The position numbers and the translations under genes are program-made. Positions 1 to 8,570 of a stretch of 64,000 nucleotides of DNA are shown here, piece after piece. Origin of the DNA: Boseongicola sp. Its GTDB lineage: Bacteria; Pseudomonadota; Alphaproteobacteria; Rhodobacterales; Rhodobacteraceae. The notes under the pieces were generated by a model, which was given only the letters and a program-made list of their open reading frames with translations, was not told the DNA's origin and made no database searches. The stretch lies in contig CP046179.1 of assembly GCA_014075275.1 (NCBI GenBank), forward strand, positions 2,055,932 through 2,119,931, in the 5' to 3' direction. Every line of letters begins with the position of its first letter. Position 1 is the first letter of the stretch.

Positions 1-1256
1 TGGAAGCCCAGGGCTATTTGACCAGAGATGAAGCTGCCAACGCCCGCGCCAACCCCGCGCAGTTGTCCGAGGCTGCCGAAGCCCGCGCCGGGGGCTATTT
101 CGCCGATTGGGTCATGGATCAGGGCCCCGGCTTTTTGACCGATGAGACGACCGAAGACGTTGTGATCCGCACGACGTTTGATCAACGCATCCAAACCGCC
201 GCCGAAGACGCCCTGAAATGGGTGTTCGAGAATAAGGTACGCGAAGGCTCCAAAGCCCAGGCCGCCATTGTCGTGATGAGTGCGGATGGCGCGGTCCGTG
301 GCATGGTCGGCGGGCGCAAACTGCGCGGCGTCGCCGGTCAGTTCAACCGCGCCATTCAGGCCAAGCGCCAGACGGGTTCGGCTTTCAAACCCTTTGTCTA
401 CGGCGCGGCGCTGGATCTCGGCTATTCACCTGTGGATACGGTCCTTGATGAACCCATCTGTCTGGATGTGCCCGGCTCTGGCCAATGGTGCCCCTCCAAC
501 TACGACCGCAAGCATCGCGGTATTGTCACGCTGACCCAGGCCCTTGCCCAGTCGCTGAACATCCCGACCGTCAAAGTTTTCGAACGTGTGGGCCGCGAAG
601 CAGTTGCCAACATCGCCGCCGACTTCGGCATTGAAAGCGATCTGGCCGTTGGCCCGGCTCTGGCACTTGGCACTTCAGAATCCACGCTCATGGAAATGAC
701 CGGTGCCTATGCGGGCATCCTGAACGGGGGGTCCTCTGTAACGCCCTATGGCCTGGTCGAGCTAAAGCTGAAAGGCGACAAGGACGCTCTGTTGGAACAG
801 GAAGGCGGCATTGGCGAACGGGTCATCACCGACGCCGCAGCCCGCCAACTAGTCTATATGATGAGCGAAGTCGTCCAGGTCGGAACCGGCACCCGCGCGC
901 GTCTGCAAGGTCGCCCTGCCGCCGGAAAAACCGGCACCACACAGGCGGCGCGCGATGCATGGTTTATTGGCTTCACAGCGGATTACGTCGCCGGGATCTG
1001 GATGGGCTACGATGACAACACACCGCTGACAGGTGTCACTGGCGGCGGGCTTCCTGCCGAGATTTGGCGCGAGACCATGACCCGTGTGCATGAAGGCATG
1101 CCTGTGCGTCCATTGCCGATTTTGATCCCCGATGGCCCCCGAGATGTCGCCGTCGATGGCCGCCCACGCGGCCAGCAAACGCAGCGCCGTTCCGGTGGCA
1201 ATACAGTTGAACGTGTCATTCTGGACGTCTTGGGTGAGATTTTCGGCAACCGTTGA
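1..1256 (+). CDS. mrcA: Class A penicillin-binding protein 1A, 3' part (5' end outside window)
   Basis: Peptidoglycan glycosyltransferase/transpeptidase; only the transpeptidase part lies in the window. The frame is open to base 1 and the first possible start (TTG at 18) is inside the protein, so the gene enters from the left. Penicillin-binding motifs are in order: SxxK as TGSAFKP (about residue 120 counted from base 18), SxN as QSLN (about 180) and KTG as GKTGTT (about 303). The C-terminus is an Arg/Gln-rich tail after PVRPLPI. A periplasmic location with one N-terminal membrane anchor is expected from the family. It converges on the sulfatase gene with a 29-bp gap and no obvious terminator. 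Confidence 0.93.
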   Translation, partial: EAQGYLTRDEAANARANPAQLSEAAEARAGGYFADWVMDQGPGFLTDETTEDVVIRTTFDQRIQTAAEDALKWVFENKVREGSKAQAAIVVMSADGAVRGMVGGRKLRGVAGQFNRAIQAKRQTGSAFKPFVYGAALDLGYSPVDTVLDEPICLDVPGSGQWCPSNYDRKHRGIVTLTQALAQSLNIPTVKVFERVGREAVANIAADFGIESDLAVGPALALGTSESTLMEMTGAYAGILNGGSSVTPYGLVELKLKGDKDALLEQEGGIGERVITDAAARQLVYMMSEVVQVGTGTRARLQGRPAAGKTGTTQAARDAWFIGFTADYVAGIWMGYDDNTPLTGVTGGGLPAEIWRETMTRVHEGMPVRPLPILIPDGPRDVAVDGRPRGQQTQRRSGGNTVERVILDVLGEIFGNR

Positions 1257-1285
1257 TCAACAGGTTACCGCTTTAATTCAATAGC

Positions 1286-2704
1286 TTAACTTGGCGCTGG
1301 TGTGTGATTGAACACAAACGCTTCACGGCATGCCTGTTCACCACCCAGTTCTGCGATGCGCTTGGCCTGATCCGCAAAGCATTGCGCGTTCACCGCATCG
1401 GGATCACAGATCTCTAATAACCGCCGCTGCCCCTCGGCCAACGCCGCCATGTCTGAACGCGCGGTCGATCCCGCTAAATCGCGCAATTCTTGCGGATCAT
1501 CGGCAAAATTGAACAGTTGCGGCGCTTCACCAACGTAATGCACATATTTCCAGTCACCCCAGCGCACCATAAAGGTGCCCGTCTTGGATCCGCCGTCATG
1601 ATACTCGCTGAAAACCGTGCGGTTAGGATCATCCCCGGCCCAGGCGATATCAAACAACGATGCCCCCGGACCGACCTTTTCAACACCAGCAAGGTCATAG
1701 ACCGTGGCCGCGATATCCAAAAGGCTGGTGCCCGTGATCACCCGCCGCCCCTTGGGCACACCCGGTCCTGCCAGGATCATCGGCACCCCGGCCGAGCCTT
1801 CATACATCACCTGTTTGGTCCACAGACGATGATCGCCCATCATATCGCCATGATCCGACACATACAGTATCGCGGTTTCATCAGCCTGCCCGCTGGCCTC
1901 CAAGGCCGCGAGGACCCGGCCAACACAGTCATCCATGAAAGTGATCAACCCGTAATACGCCGCCTTCGCTTCGCGCATACGTTGCTCGTCAAAGTAGCGG
2001 TCATAATCGAAGAATCCGGCCACATGGGCCACCTCGGCATGATCTGGCCCGCCCTTTGCATCATAGCCAATCGGCATATCCATGTCCGCCGGATCATAAA
2101 GGTCCAAATATTCTTTGGGAGTGGTCAACGGATAGTGCGGGCTGACCAGCGAAACGAACGCGGTCCAAGGCTGATCATCCACCTGGTTCAACCAGTTTTC
2201 AGCAGCCTCAGTAATCGCCAGATCGTAGTCGGTGTAAGTGCTCGGTCCCGCGCCCACATCCCCCGCCAGCTCGGCGGCAGCATCATAGGTTGGCGGGTTT
2301 TCCCGCAGTAATCCAATGGCCCAACCGACACCGCCCACAACATGCATCGGCAAAATTTCTTTCCTAAATCCGTTGTCGTCGTCCGAAGATCGAAAATGCA
2401 ATTTACCTATAGATACAACATCTTGCCCGGCGTCCCTGACCCGTCGCATCCAACTTGGCCGCTGACCATCATAAGGCGTCGCGCTATCCCAATGGCGGAT
2501 ACGATGCACATAGTCGCCACAGGCAACTGCGGCGCGGGTCGGCACACACATGGGCGATGGTGTATAGGCGTTTTCAAAGACAGTGCCCCGTGTCGCCAGC
2601 CGATCAAGGTTGGGTGTCTGAACTATCGGATGACCCATGCACCCCATCGCGTCGCGGCGGTGTTCGTCGGACATGATGATCAACAGGTTCTTCGCCTTGA
2701 ACAA
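1286..2704 (-). CDS. Type I sulfatase (Cys-type, formylglycine-dependent)
   Basis: Hydrolyses a sulfate ester; substrate not determinable. The 472-aa protein has the sulfatase signature C53-V-P-T-R57, whose Cys is converted to formylglycine in this family, the N-terminal metal-binding stretch MSDEHRRDAMG, and a second metal-binding segment YVSDHGDMMGDH near residue 285. No signal peptide is seen, so it is probably cytoplasmic, as in choline-sulfatase-like enzymes. It follows the trpF/GNAT genes on the same strand by 15 bp and may be co-transcribed. It could act on organic sulfates or on sulfated glycans; a sulfotransferase gene lies 41 kb away, but no link is shown. Confidence 0.88.
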   Translation of the reverse strand: MFKAKNLLIIMSDEHRRDAMGCMGHPIVQTPNLDRLATRGTVFENAYTPSPMCVPTRAAVACGDYVHRIRHWDSATPYDGQRPSWMRRVRDAGQDVVSIGKLHFRSSDDDNGFRKEILPMHVVGGVGWAIGLLRENPPTYDAAAELAGDVGAGPSTYTDYDLAITEAAENWLNQVDDQPWTAFVSLVSPHYPLTTPKEYLDLYDPADMDMPIGYDAKGGPDHAEVAHVAGFFDYDRYFDEQRMREAKAAYYGLITFMDDCVGRVLAALEASGQADETAILYVSDHGDMMGDHRLWTKQVMYEGSAGVPMILAGPGVPKGRRVITGTSLLDIAATVYDLAGVEKVGPGASLFDIAWAGDDPNRTVFSEYHDGGSKTGTFMVRWGDWKYVHYVGEAPQLFNFADDPQELRDLAGSTARSDMAALAEGQRRLLEICDPDAVNAQCFADQAKRIAELGGEQACREAFVFNHTPAPS

Positions 2705-2719
2705 ACCGGCCTCCTCGGG

Positions 2720-3166
2720 TCAGAGCATTTTCTTGAACCCAGTATGCGACGCTTCATACCCATGTCGTGCATAAAATGCGTGGGCTTCGGTGCGGGTGGA
2801 GTTCGATGTGAATTGCAACAGGTTTGCACCCCCTGCCCGCGCCCGTTGTTCAGCGTCCTGCATCAAAAGTCCGCCAATTCCTTGCCCGCGCAAATTAGCG
2901 GCAACGCGCACACCCTCGATCTGAGCGCGCCGCGCTGCCCGCAAAGATAGCCCGTCGATAAGTGTTAGTTGATAGATCGCCACAACGTCTCCCGCCAATT
3001 CGCCCACGATCAGCATGTTGCCGGTCGTTTCGACCATAGCATCAAACGCAGTCAGATATGGCTCAAGATCACTGATCTCGCGACCGGCCCCCAATGCGTC
3101 ATCGCGCAGCATGGCAACTGCGGCTGGCACATCCTCGCGCCGTCCCTGGCGAAACTGCACGGTCAT
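2720..3166 (-). CDS. GNAT-family N-acetyltransferase
   Basis: Acetyl-CoA-dependent N-acyltransferase of unknown substrate, 148 aa. The acetyl-CoA loop reads [10 protein letters not shown] (about residues 93-102, the R/Q-x-x-G-x-G/A pattern), and the C-terminal part has the usual [11 protein letters not shown] motif. The start ATG overlaps the trpF stop as ATGA, so the two genes are translationally coupled. This close pairing with trpF does not imply a role in tryptophan synthesis. Confidence 0.85.
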   Translation of the reverse strand: MTVQFRQGRREDVPAAVAMLRDDALGAGREISDLEPYLTAFDAMVETTGNMLIVGELAGDVVAIYQLTLIDGLSLRAARRAQIEGVRVAANLRGQGIGGLLMQDAEQRARAGGANLLQFTSNSTRTEAHAFYARHGYEASHTGFKKML

Positions 3167-3804
3167 CCCGCAGCCTCTATGAACGCTTCAATTCTGCTGG
3201 CGTCCTTAACACCCGGCCCGGACTCTACTCCCGACGACACATCCACCTGCGTGGCTCCTGTTAGCTCAATGGCCTCGGCCACATTGTCCGGCGTCAAACC
3301 ACCCGCCAACATCCATGGAACGCTCCAACGCCGCCCGGCGATCAACCGCCAGTCAAACGTCAGCCCGTTGCCACCCGGCAATTCTGCATCCCGAGGTGGC
3401 TTGGCATCCACAAGCAACATGTCAGCAACCCGCGCAAAGTCGTCAATCACCGCCAGATCACCGGCATCAGCCACGCCCAGCGCCTTCATGACCGGCAATC
3501 CATACCGCGCACGCACTTCGGCAACCCGTTGAGGCGTCTCTTTTCCATGCAATTGCAGGATATCGATTGGAACCGCATCCACCAATGCGTCCAGAAAAGT
3601 GTCGTCCTCGTTCACCGTCAAAGACACCTTGGCCACGCCCACCGGCACATCCAGCGCCAACTCGCGCGCCAATTCAAATGACACGTATCGCGGCGATTTG
3701 GCAAAGAAGTTGAAACCGACATAGGCCGCCCCAGCGTCAACGGCGACAGCAACGCTTTCAGGCGTTTTCAGCCCGCAAATCTTTACCCGATTAGATTGAA
3801 TCAT
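3163..3804 (-). CDS. trpF: Phosphoribosylanthranilate isomerase
   Basis: Catalyses the Amadori rearrangement of N-(5'-phosphoribosyl)anthranilate to CdRP in tryptophan synthesis. The 213-aa single-domain (beta/alpha)8 protein starts with [10 protein letters not shown], containing the catalytic Cys, and ends with [16 protein letters not shown], which holds the catalytic Asp and the phosphate loop. LQLHGKE is also typical of the family. It follows lapA by 21 bp on the same strand. In many Rhodobacteraceae trpB follows trpF; here an acetyltransferase and a sulfatase follow instead. Confidence 0.96.
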   Translation of the reverse strand: MIQSNRVKICGLKTPESVAVAVDAGAAYVGFNFFAKSPRYVSFELARELALDVPVGVAKVSLTVNEDDTFLDALVDAVPIDILQLHGKETPQRVAEVRARYGLPVMKALGVADAGDLAVIDDFARVADMLLVDAKPPRDAELPGGNGLTFDWRLIAGRRWSVPWMLAGGLTPDNVAEAIELTGATQVDVSSGVESGPGVKDASRIEAFIEAAG

Positions 3805-3825
3805 CCCGAAGCCCGGCCCCAGCCG

Positions 3826-4170
3826 TCACCGCGATTCCAGAAGCGCCAGAACATCATCGCCCCCAGCCTCGGGCGACCGCTTTGGTCCCAGCTCTTTTTC
3901 CAGCTTTTCGCGCGCGCGCCGTTCGGTCACAGCCTCAGCGCGATGACGATGTTCTCGGATCCACTCCCAGACAAATCCAAGCACCACGCCGAACAGCACC
4001 GCCAACAGCAGCACAACGAACACGGGCAAAGTGATTTCCCAAGAATACCCGAAAAGGCCCGACAATTCCTCGGGCAGCAATCGCAGGGTCAAAGGCCCAC
4101 GATTGGCGACAGCGACCGTCACCATGACGATCGCTAAAAATGCCAGAACGGCATACCGAATGTAACGCAT
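3826..4170 (-). CDS. LapA-domain inner-membrane protein
   Basis: Small membrane protein of the lipopolysaccharide assembly protein A domain family, 114 aa. Two hydrophobic helices are visible (residues about 4-22 and 45-66), followed by a charged Arg/Glu-rich cytoplasmic tail (EHRHRAEAVTERRAREKLEKE), which may form a short coiled coil. In E. coli LapA works with LapB in LPS control; here the gene sits between ihfB and trpF, an order common in this family of bacteria, and lapB is not adjacent. It starts 11 bp after ihfB ends. Confidence 0.8.
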   Translation of the reverse strand: MRYIRYAVLAFLAIVMVTVAVANRGPLTLRLLPEELSGLFGYSWEITLPVFVVLLLAVLFGVVLGFVWEWIREHRHRAEAVTERRAREKLEKELGPKRSPEAGGDDVLALLESR

Positions 4171-4181
4171 GGACGCCTGTC

Positions 4182-4463
4182 CTACTTACCGTTCAGCCGG
4201 TCCCGCAGTAGCTTGCCCGTCTTAAAGAACGGCACATGCTTTTCTTCCACCTGAACGCTTTCACCGGTGCGCGGGTTCCGTCCAACACGGGCATCGCGCT
4301 GCTTAACTGAAAAGGCCCCGAAGCCCCGAAGTTCGACCCGATCACCACGTGACATCGCTTCGATAACCTCTTCGAAGATTGTGTGAACAATCCGCTCGAC
4401 ATCTCGTTGATACAGGTGGGGATTTTCGTCTGCGATTTTCTGGACCAGTTCAGATCTGATCAT
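4182..4463 (-). CDS. ihfB: Integration host factor subunit beta
   Basis: DNA-bending HU/IHF-family protein, 93 aa, that dimerises with IhfA and shapes promoters, recombination sites and the nucleoid. The beta-arm motif [10 protein letters not shown] lies at residues 61-70 with the DNA-intercalating Pro at 64, and [12 protein letters not shown] precedes it. The IhfB type fits better than HU or IhfA because of its start ([10 protein letters not shown]) and its position downstream of rpsA, the conserved rpsA-ihfB order. A 297-bp spacer containing the rpsA terminator separates them, so ihfB probably has its own promoter. Confidence 0.95.
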   Translation of the reverse strand: MIRSELVQKIADENPHLYQRDVERIVHTIFEEVIEAMSRGDRVELRGFGAFSVKQRDARVGRNPRTGESVQVEEKHVPFFKTGKLLRDRLNGK

Positions 4464-4703
4464 GTGTCCCCCCGGGGTTAGTTTCTATGTGAAGCGGCTC
4501 TTTCGGCCACCCTCTGTTCAAGGACTATATGCGGAAAGCGGCTTGGGCAAAACTGATTTGGCGACCGAAAATGGCGGAATCTTTCGCCTATTGTGCTGAA
4601 ATCGGTGGATAAACGCCGGGTCTTACCCCGAATTGAGGTTCCACATTTTGAACCGACCCAATTGCTGCACTGCGGCTTGGTGCGCGATTCGCAGTGTTGA
4701 AAA

Positions 4704-4736
4704 CGAAAAAACCCCGCAGCTTTCGCCACGGGGTTT
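4704..4736 (-). terminator. Rho-independent terminator of rpsA
   Basis: On the minus strand the transcript reads AAACCCCG, a 12-nt loop, CGGGGTTT, then a run of T. The 8-bp perfect stem plus U-tract lies 25 bp past the rpsA stop and ends the rpsA message before ihfB. The 230 bp between it and ihfB hold no recognisable gene. Confidence 0.85.
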
Positions 4737-4760
4737 CAAATTCTCGAAAGGACGAATGAC

Positions 4761-6437
4761 TTATTCGTCGCCCTTCAGGGCCGCGCCCAGAATGTCGCCA
4801 AGCGATGCGCCCGAGTCCGAGCTGCCATATTGTTCGACGGCTTCTTTCTCTTCTGCAATCTCGCGCGCTTTGATCGACAGACCCAAACGGCGGGTCTTTG
4901 GATCAACGTTGGTCACGCGAACGTCGACTTTGTTGCCAACGCTGAAACGATCCGGGCGCTGGTCGCCGCGGTCACGGGCCAGATCCGAACGGCGGATGAA
5001 GGATTTCATGCCTTCGTATTCCACCTCAACGCCACCGTCTTCAATCGCGGTCACAACAACCGTGATGATCGAGCCGCGCTTAACGCCGTCAACAACTTCG
5101 GTAAAGCTGTCGTCCATGGCTTTCACAGAAAGCGAGATACGTTCTTTCTCGACGTCCACTTCGGTGACAACGGCATGCACCGTGTCGCCTTTGCGATAAT
5201 CTTGGATGGCTTCCTCGCCGCGCTGATCCCAGCTGAGATCGGACAAGTGAACCATACCGTCGATGTCGTTTTCCAGACCGATGAACAAACCAAACTCGGT
5301 GATGTTCTTCACTTCGCCTGCGACTTGCGTTTTCACAGGGTTGGCTTCTGCGAAGACCTCCCATGGGTTGCGCTGTGTTTGTTTCAGGCCAAGCGACACG
5401 CGACGTTTCGCGCTGTCGATCTCCAGAACCATGACGTCGACTTCCTGAGAGGTCGAAACGATCTTGCCCGGATGAACGTTCTTCTTTGTCCAGGACATTT
5501 CCGAAACGTGAACCAGACCTTCAACACCGGCTTCCAGCTCAACGAATGCGCCGTAGTCAGTGATGTTGGTCACGCGACCCTGATGGACCGAGCCCAGAGG
5601 ATAGGCGTTTTCAACAGCATCCCATGGATCTTCCTGAAGCTGCTTCATGCCAAGGCTGATGCGGTGGGTCTCTTTGTTGATCTTGATGATCTGAACTTTG
5701 ACCGTTTCCCCAATGCCAACGATTTCCGAAGGATGGTTCACACGGCGCCATGCCATATCAGTGACGTGCAACAGACCGTCTACGCCACCCAGGTCAACGA
5801 ACGCACCGTATTCGGTGATGTTCTTAACGACACCGTCAACGGCATCGCCTTCCTGGATTTTCGAGATAACTTCAGCACGCTGTTCGGCGCGGCTCTCTTC
5901 CAGAATGGCGCGGCGCGAAACAACGATGTTGCCACGGCGACGGTCCATTTTCAAAATCTGGAACGGCTGTTTCAGACCCATCAGAGGGCCAGCGTCGCGA
6001 ACCGGGCGAACGTCCACTTGCGACCCCGGAAGGAACGCAACCGCGCCACCCAGATCGACAGTGAAACCACCTTTGACACGACCAAAGATCGCGCCTTCGA
6101 CGCGGTTCTCGTCTGCGTATGCCTTCTCCAGCTTGTCCCAGGCAGCCTCGCGGCGGGCCTTGTCACGGCTGATAGAAGCTTCGCCACGAGCATTTTCAAC
6201 ACGATCAAGGAACACCTCAACCTCGTCGCCCACAGCAATCTCGGGCGCTTCGCCCGGATTTGCGAATTCTTTAAGTTCGACACGGCCTTCCATTTTGTAG
6301 CCGACGTCGATGATGGCTTGTCCAGCTTCAATAGCGATGACTTTGCCTTTGACAACAGACCCTTCGTCGGGCGTGTCCATTTCGAAGCTTTCTGAAAGGA
6401 GGGCTTCGAATTCCTCCATCGTTGCTTTAGCGCACAT
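4761..6437 (-). CDS. rpsA: 30S ribosomal protein S1
   Basis: Binds mRNA leader sequences and docks them on the 30S subunit. The 558-aa protein has six tandem S1 (OB-fold) repeats, seen as recurring segments such as EYGAFVDLGGVDGLLHVTDM, DYGAFVELEAGVEGLVHVSE and EFGLFIGLENDIDGMVHLSD. The frame stays open 89 codons upstream, but the start at 6437 (MCAKATMEEFEALL) matches family N-termini and has AGGAAA about 12 nt upstream; the extra N-terminal stretch has no S1 character. In relatives rpsA directly follows cmk; here cmk is 3 kb away with four other genes between. Confidence 0.96.
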   Translation of the reverse strand: MCAKATMEEFEALLSESFEMDTPDEGSVVKGKVIAIEAGQAIIDVGYKMEGRVELKEFANPGEAPEIAVGDEVEVFLDRVENARGEASISRDKARREAAWDKLEKAYADENRVEGAIFGRVKGGFTVDLGGAVAFLPGSQVDVRPVRDAGPLMGLKQPFQILKMDRRRGNIVVSRRAILEESRAEQRAEVISKIQEGDAVDGVVKNITEYGAFVDLGGVDGLLHVTDMAWRRVNHPSEIVGIGETVKVQIIKINKETHRISLGMKQLQEDPWDAVENAYPLGSVHQGRVTNITDYGAFVELEAGVEGLVHVSEMSWTKKNVHPGKIVSTSQEVDVMVLEIDSAKRRVSLGLKQTQRNPWEVFAEANPVKTQVAGEVKNITEFGLFIGLENDIDGMVHLSDLSWDQRGEEAIQDYRKGDTVHAVVTEVDVEKERISLSVKAMDDSFTEVVDGVKRGSIITVVVTAIEDGGVEVEYEGMKSFIRRSDLARDRGDQRPDRFSVGNKVDVRVTNVDPKTRRLGLSIKAREIAEEKEAVEQYGSSDSGASLGDILGAALKGDE

Positions 6438-6674
6438 GCGTTTATCGTTTCCTATCTTCGATTTAACTGGCCGCGCGGTTGTCTCCGCCGGTCTTTCAGG
6501 GTTGGTCTCTGACGATCCTTCGTGAACGCAAATAAGAAGGGCCGGTGGTAACCGACCCTGCCCATATCTCGCGTCCACAGCTGTAATCGCCGCTTTGACG
6601 GGGGTGCTATAGGCCAGAATTGCCAAGCTGGCAAGCGTGTTGTGGCCAATGAAACTTGGGGGTAAGCCCACGTC

Positions 6675-7148
6675 ATGAACAATACTCGTGCCGCACATTC
6701 GCATCCCTGGAAAATCAGCGACGTCGTCATTTTTCCGCTTCTTCTAATCGGGCTTGCCATCGAATGGCTTGCGCCAACCGCTCTCGGCATCCCACGGTCA
6801 TTGGGTATCACCAGCGGATTGTTGATTGCGGTTGGTGGTTTCGGACTGATCCATTGGTCAAAAAAGGTGCTGGACGCATCAGATCAGCCATCCCTGCCCG
6901 CCGAACCAACAACGATGCTCGTCACTTCGGGACCGTTTCGATATTCCCGCAATCCGAACTACCTTGGCGCGGCCATCGCCGTTTTCGGAGGGGCCATAGC
7001 AATCGACAGTCTATGGTTAGTTGCGACGGCGACCCTGACTGTTTTGATACTTGACCGCTGGATGATAGGACCAGAAGAACGATATCTTTCGGATGTCTTT
7101 GGCGAAGGTTACGCCGAATATCGCCAAAAGACCCGTCGCTGGTTTTAA
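6675..7148 (+). CDS. ICMT/PEMT-like membrane methyltransferase
   Basis: Predicted integral-membrane protein of the isoprenylcysteine carboxyl methyltransferase / phospholipid methyltransferase group, 157 aa. Three to four hydrophobic helices are present, and the C-terminal SAM-binding signature is clear: GPFRYSRNPNYLG (residues about 85-97) and EERYLSDVFGEGYAEYRQKTRRW at the end. The substrate (lipid, small thiol or protein) cannot be told. It stands alone, converging on the LysR gene with a 16-bp gap. The intergenic region with divergent rpsA is 237 bp and should carry both promoters. Confidence 0.82.
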   Translation: MNNTRAAHSHPWKISDVVIFPLLLIGLAIEWLAPTALGIPRSLGITSGLLIAVGGFGLIHWSKKVLDASDQPSLPAEPTTMLVTSGPFRYSRNPNYLGAAIAVFGGAIAIDSLWLVATATLTVLILDRWMIGPEERYLSDVFGEGYAEYRQKTRRWF

Positions 7149-7164
7149 AAGAACTCGGCTTTTA

Positions 7165-8067
7165 TCAAACATCCTCGATCGCGGCCTGCATTCGCGCGGC
7201 CACATGATCTACCAACAAGTGCACCAGACTATCACGGCCAACATTTGCCGGCCAAACCGCATAGACCTCAATCGGGATCAACTCCACATCAGGCAGCAAG
7301 CGCACAAGCCGTCCTGCGTTTACATCTCTAATGACAGCGCTCCGTATGGTCGCAACGATTCCCACACCGGCTAAGTTCATCGAAAGCGCGGCCCCGAAAC
7401 TATCCAATGTCACGCGGGTATTCATGCTGGGAAGGTCATCGGGTGCGTCAGACAAAAATGCCGATATAAGCGCCGTTTTAGGATATTCGATCCAATCCCA
7501 TCCTTCCAGATCATACAGCGTTTGGGGCATCCCCATTTCAGCAACTTTAGCAGCACTGGCAGTCAACCAAACTTCATCGCTAAAAACCCGTCGCGACTTA
7601 TAACTGGAGTCTTTCAACTGCGTGAACCCGCCCCGCAGCGCAACGTCATAACCAGAGCCCTCGAGGTCCACAAAACTGTCACCATAGTCGATTGTCAGAT
7701 GGATCCCCGGATAAAGTTTGACGAACTCTTCCATGATGCCAATTGACGGCGCATGGCTGCCACCCGATGGCGAAGCCACTTTCAAACGCCCCGTCGGATT
7801 GCTCTGACGACGCGACATCGCGCTCAACCCATCCTCAGCCGCCCGCGTCATCCGCCGCGTGCTCTCCAACAGTTCCGCCCCGGCGTCCGTCAGCGATATC
7901 CGCCGTGTCGACCGATAAATCAGAGCAAACCCCAACTGATCTTCCAACTGGCTGACATGGTGACTGACCACCGAGGGCGACAACCCAAGCGCTTTCGCCG
8001 CCCCGCGAAACGATCCGGCATCCATCACCGCCTGAAAAACCGCCATTCTGTGCAGATGATCTAACAT
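7165..8067 (-). CDS. LysR-family transcriptional regulator
   Basis: DNA-binding regulator, 300 aa. The N-terminal winged helix-turn-helix is typical (AGSFRGAAKALGLSPSVVSH, residues about 17-36, followed by LEDQLGFALIYRSTRRISLT), and the rest is the effector-binding domain. Retention of the RLKVASP segment and PSxxLxxxG-like features place it near the CrgA/AaeR-like group that often controls divergent oxidoreductase genes. The gene diverges from a small unknown ORF with a 108-bp gap that carries an inverted repeat overlapping its own start codon (8066-8088), pointing to autoregulation. Confidence 0.93.
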   Translation of the reverse strand: MLDHLHRMAVFQAVMDAGSFRGAAKALGLSPSVVSHHVSQLEDQLGFALIYRSTRRISLTDAGAELLESTRRMTRAAEDGLSAMSRRQSNPTGRLKVASPSGGSHAPSIGIMEEFVKLYPGIHLTIDYGDSFVDLEGSGYDVALRGGFTQLKDSSYKSRRVFSDEVWLTASAAKVAEMGMPQTLYDLEGWDWIEYPKTALISAFLSDAPDDLPSMNTRVTLDSFGAALSMNLAGVGIVATIRSAVIRDVNAGRLVRLLPDVELIPIEVYAVWPANVGRDSLVHLLVDHVAARMQAAIEDV

Positions 8068-8088
8068 TGTTCGATTTCATAGAACAAT
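8066..8088. promoter_or_regulatory. Inverted repeat, probable LysR operator
   Basis: ATTGTTC (8066-8072) and GAACAAT (8082-8088) form a perfect 7-bp inverted repeat with a 9-bp spacer. The left arm reaches into the LysR start codon (8065-8067). LysR proteins bind such T-N11-A dyads; placement in the divergent region suggests control of both the regulator and the small gene at 8176. Assignment is by position and symmetry only. Confidence 0.55.
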
Positions 8089-8175
8089 AATGTCGAATTG
8101 TCCCGGATATTCGCCCCACCCTTCACCTGCCAAGGTGTAATCACCGACAATTTGCAACAACAGGACACCAAGACA

Positions 8176-8436
8176 ATGACCCAGATGATCTCCATCGCAC
8201 GCATCGACCGCACCAAAATGAGCGACAATTGGGAGGAGACCAATCGCGCATTATTTGGAGCCGACGCCAGCGTCGAAGCCATTCTCCCCCACGCCGAGGA
8301 CCCCAACCAGGTCGCGGTGGTTTTGGATGTTAAAGACCTTGAAGGCATGCGCGCCGCAACCCGCACCCCCGAAGGCGACGCCGCCATGCGCGACGGCGGC
8401 TTTGTCGAACAACTCTGCTACTTCATCCAGGATTAA
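8176..8436 (+). CDS. Small conserved-looking protein, function unknown
   Basis: An 86-aa cytoplasmic protein with no signal peptide or membrane helix. Start at 8176 (MTQMISIARI) is chosen over a frame extension to 8098, because that extension would cross the putative LysR operator region and has no plausible RBS. The sequence alternates beta-like and helical stretches (AVVLDVKDLEGMRAATRTPEGDA; ending VEQLCYFIQD), which might be a ferredoxin-like dimeric alpha-beta barrel, but this is a guess. It is divergent from the LysR gene and probably its target. Confidence 0.6.
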   Translation: MTQMISIARIDRTKMSDNWEETNRALFGADASVEAILPHAEDPNQVAVVLDVKDLEGMRAATRTPEGDAAMRDGGFVEQLCYFIQD

Positions 8437-8440
8437 GCCA

Positions 8441-8533
8441 ATGCGCCCACAACACGACGACAAATTCATCGCGCTGATGCTCGGCTATCGCACCATTCCT
8501 GCCATTCTCTTTTGGCCATCGCGCTGGCCCTGA
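8441..8533 (+). CDS. Possible 30-aa hydrophobic microprotein
   Basis: A 30-codon ORF starts 4 bp after the preceding small gene stops. It encodes a basic N-terminus followed by a short hydrophobic stretch (FIALMLGYRTIPAILFWP). The hydrophobic run is only just long enough for one helix. Coding status rests only on position and hydrophobicity, so it may be chance. Confidence 0.25.
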   Translation: MRPQHDDKFIALMLGYRTIPAILFWPSRWP

Positions 8534-8541
8534 ACACATCC

Positions 8542-8565
8542 CGGCCCGTCGTATTTGGCGGGCCG
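8542..8565. terminator. Hairpin between convergent genes
   Basis: CGGCCCG (8542-8548) and CGGGCCG (8559-8565) form a perfect 7-bp GC-rich stem with a 10-nt loop, between the plus-strand small genes and the minus-strand aldo/keto reductase. There is no U-tract on either side, so efficient intrinsic termination is uncertain; it may work in both directions. Confidence 0.45.
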
Positions 8566-8570
8566 CCGGA

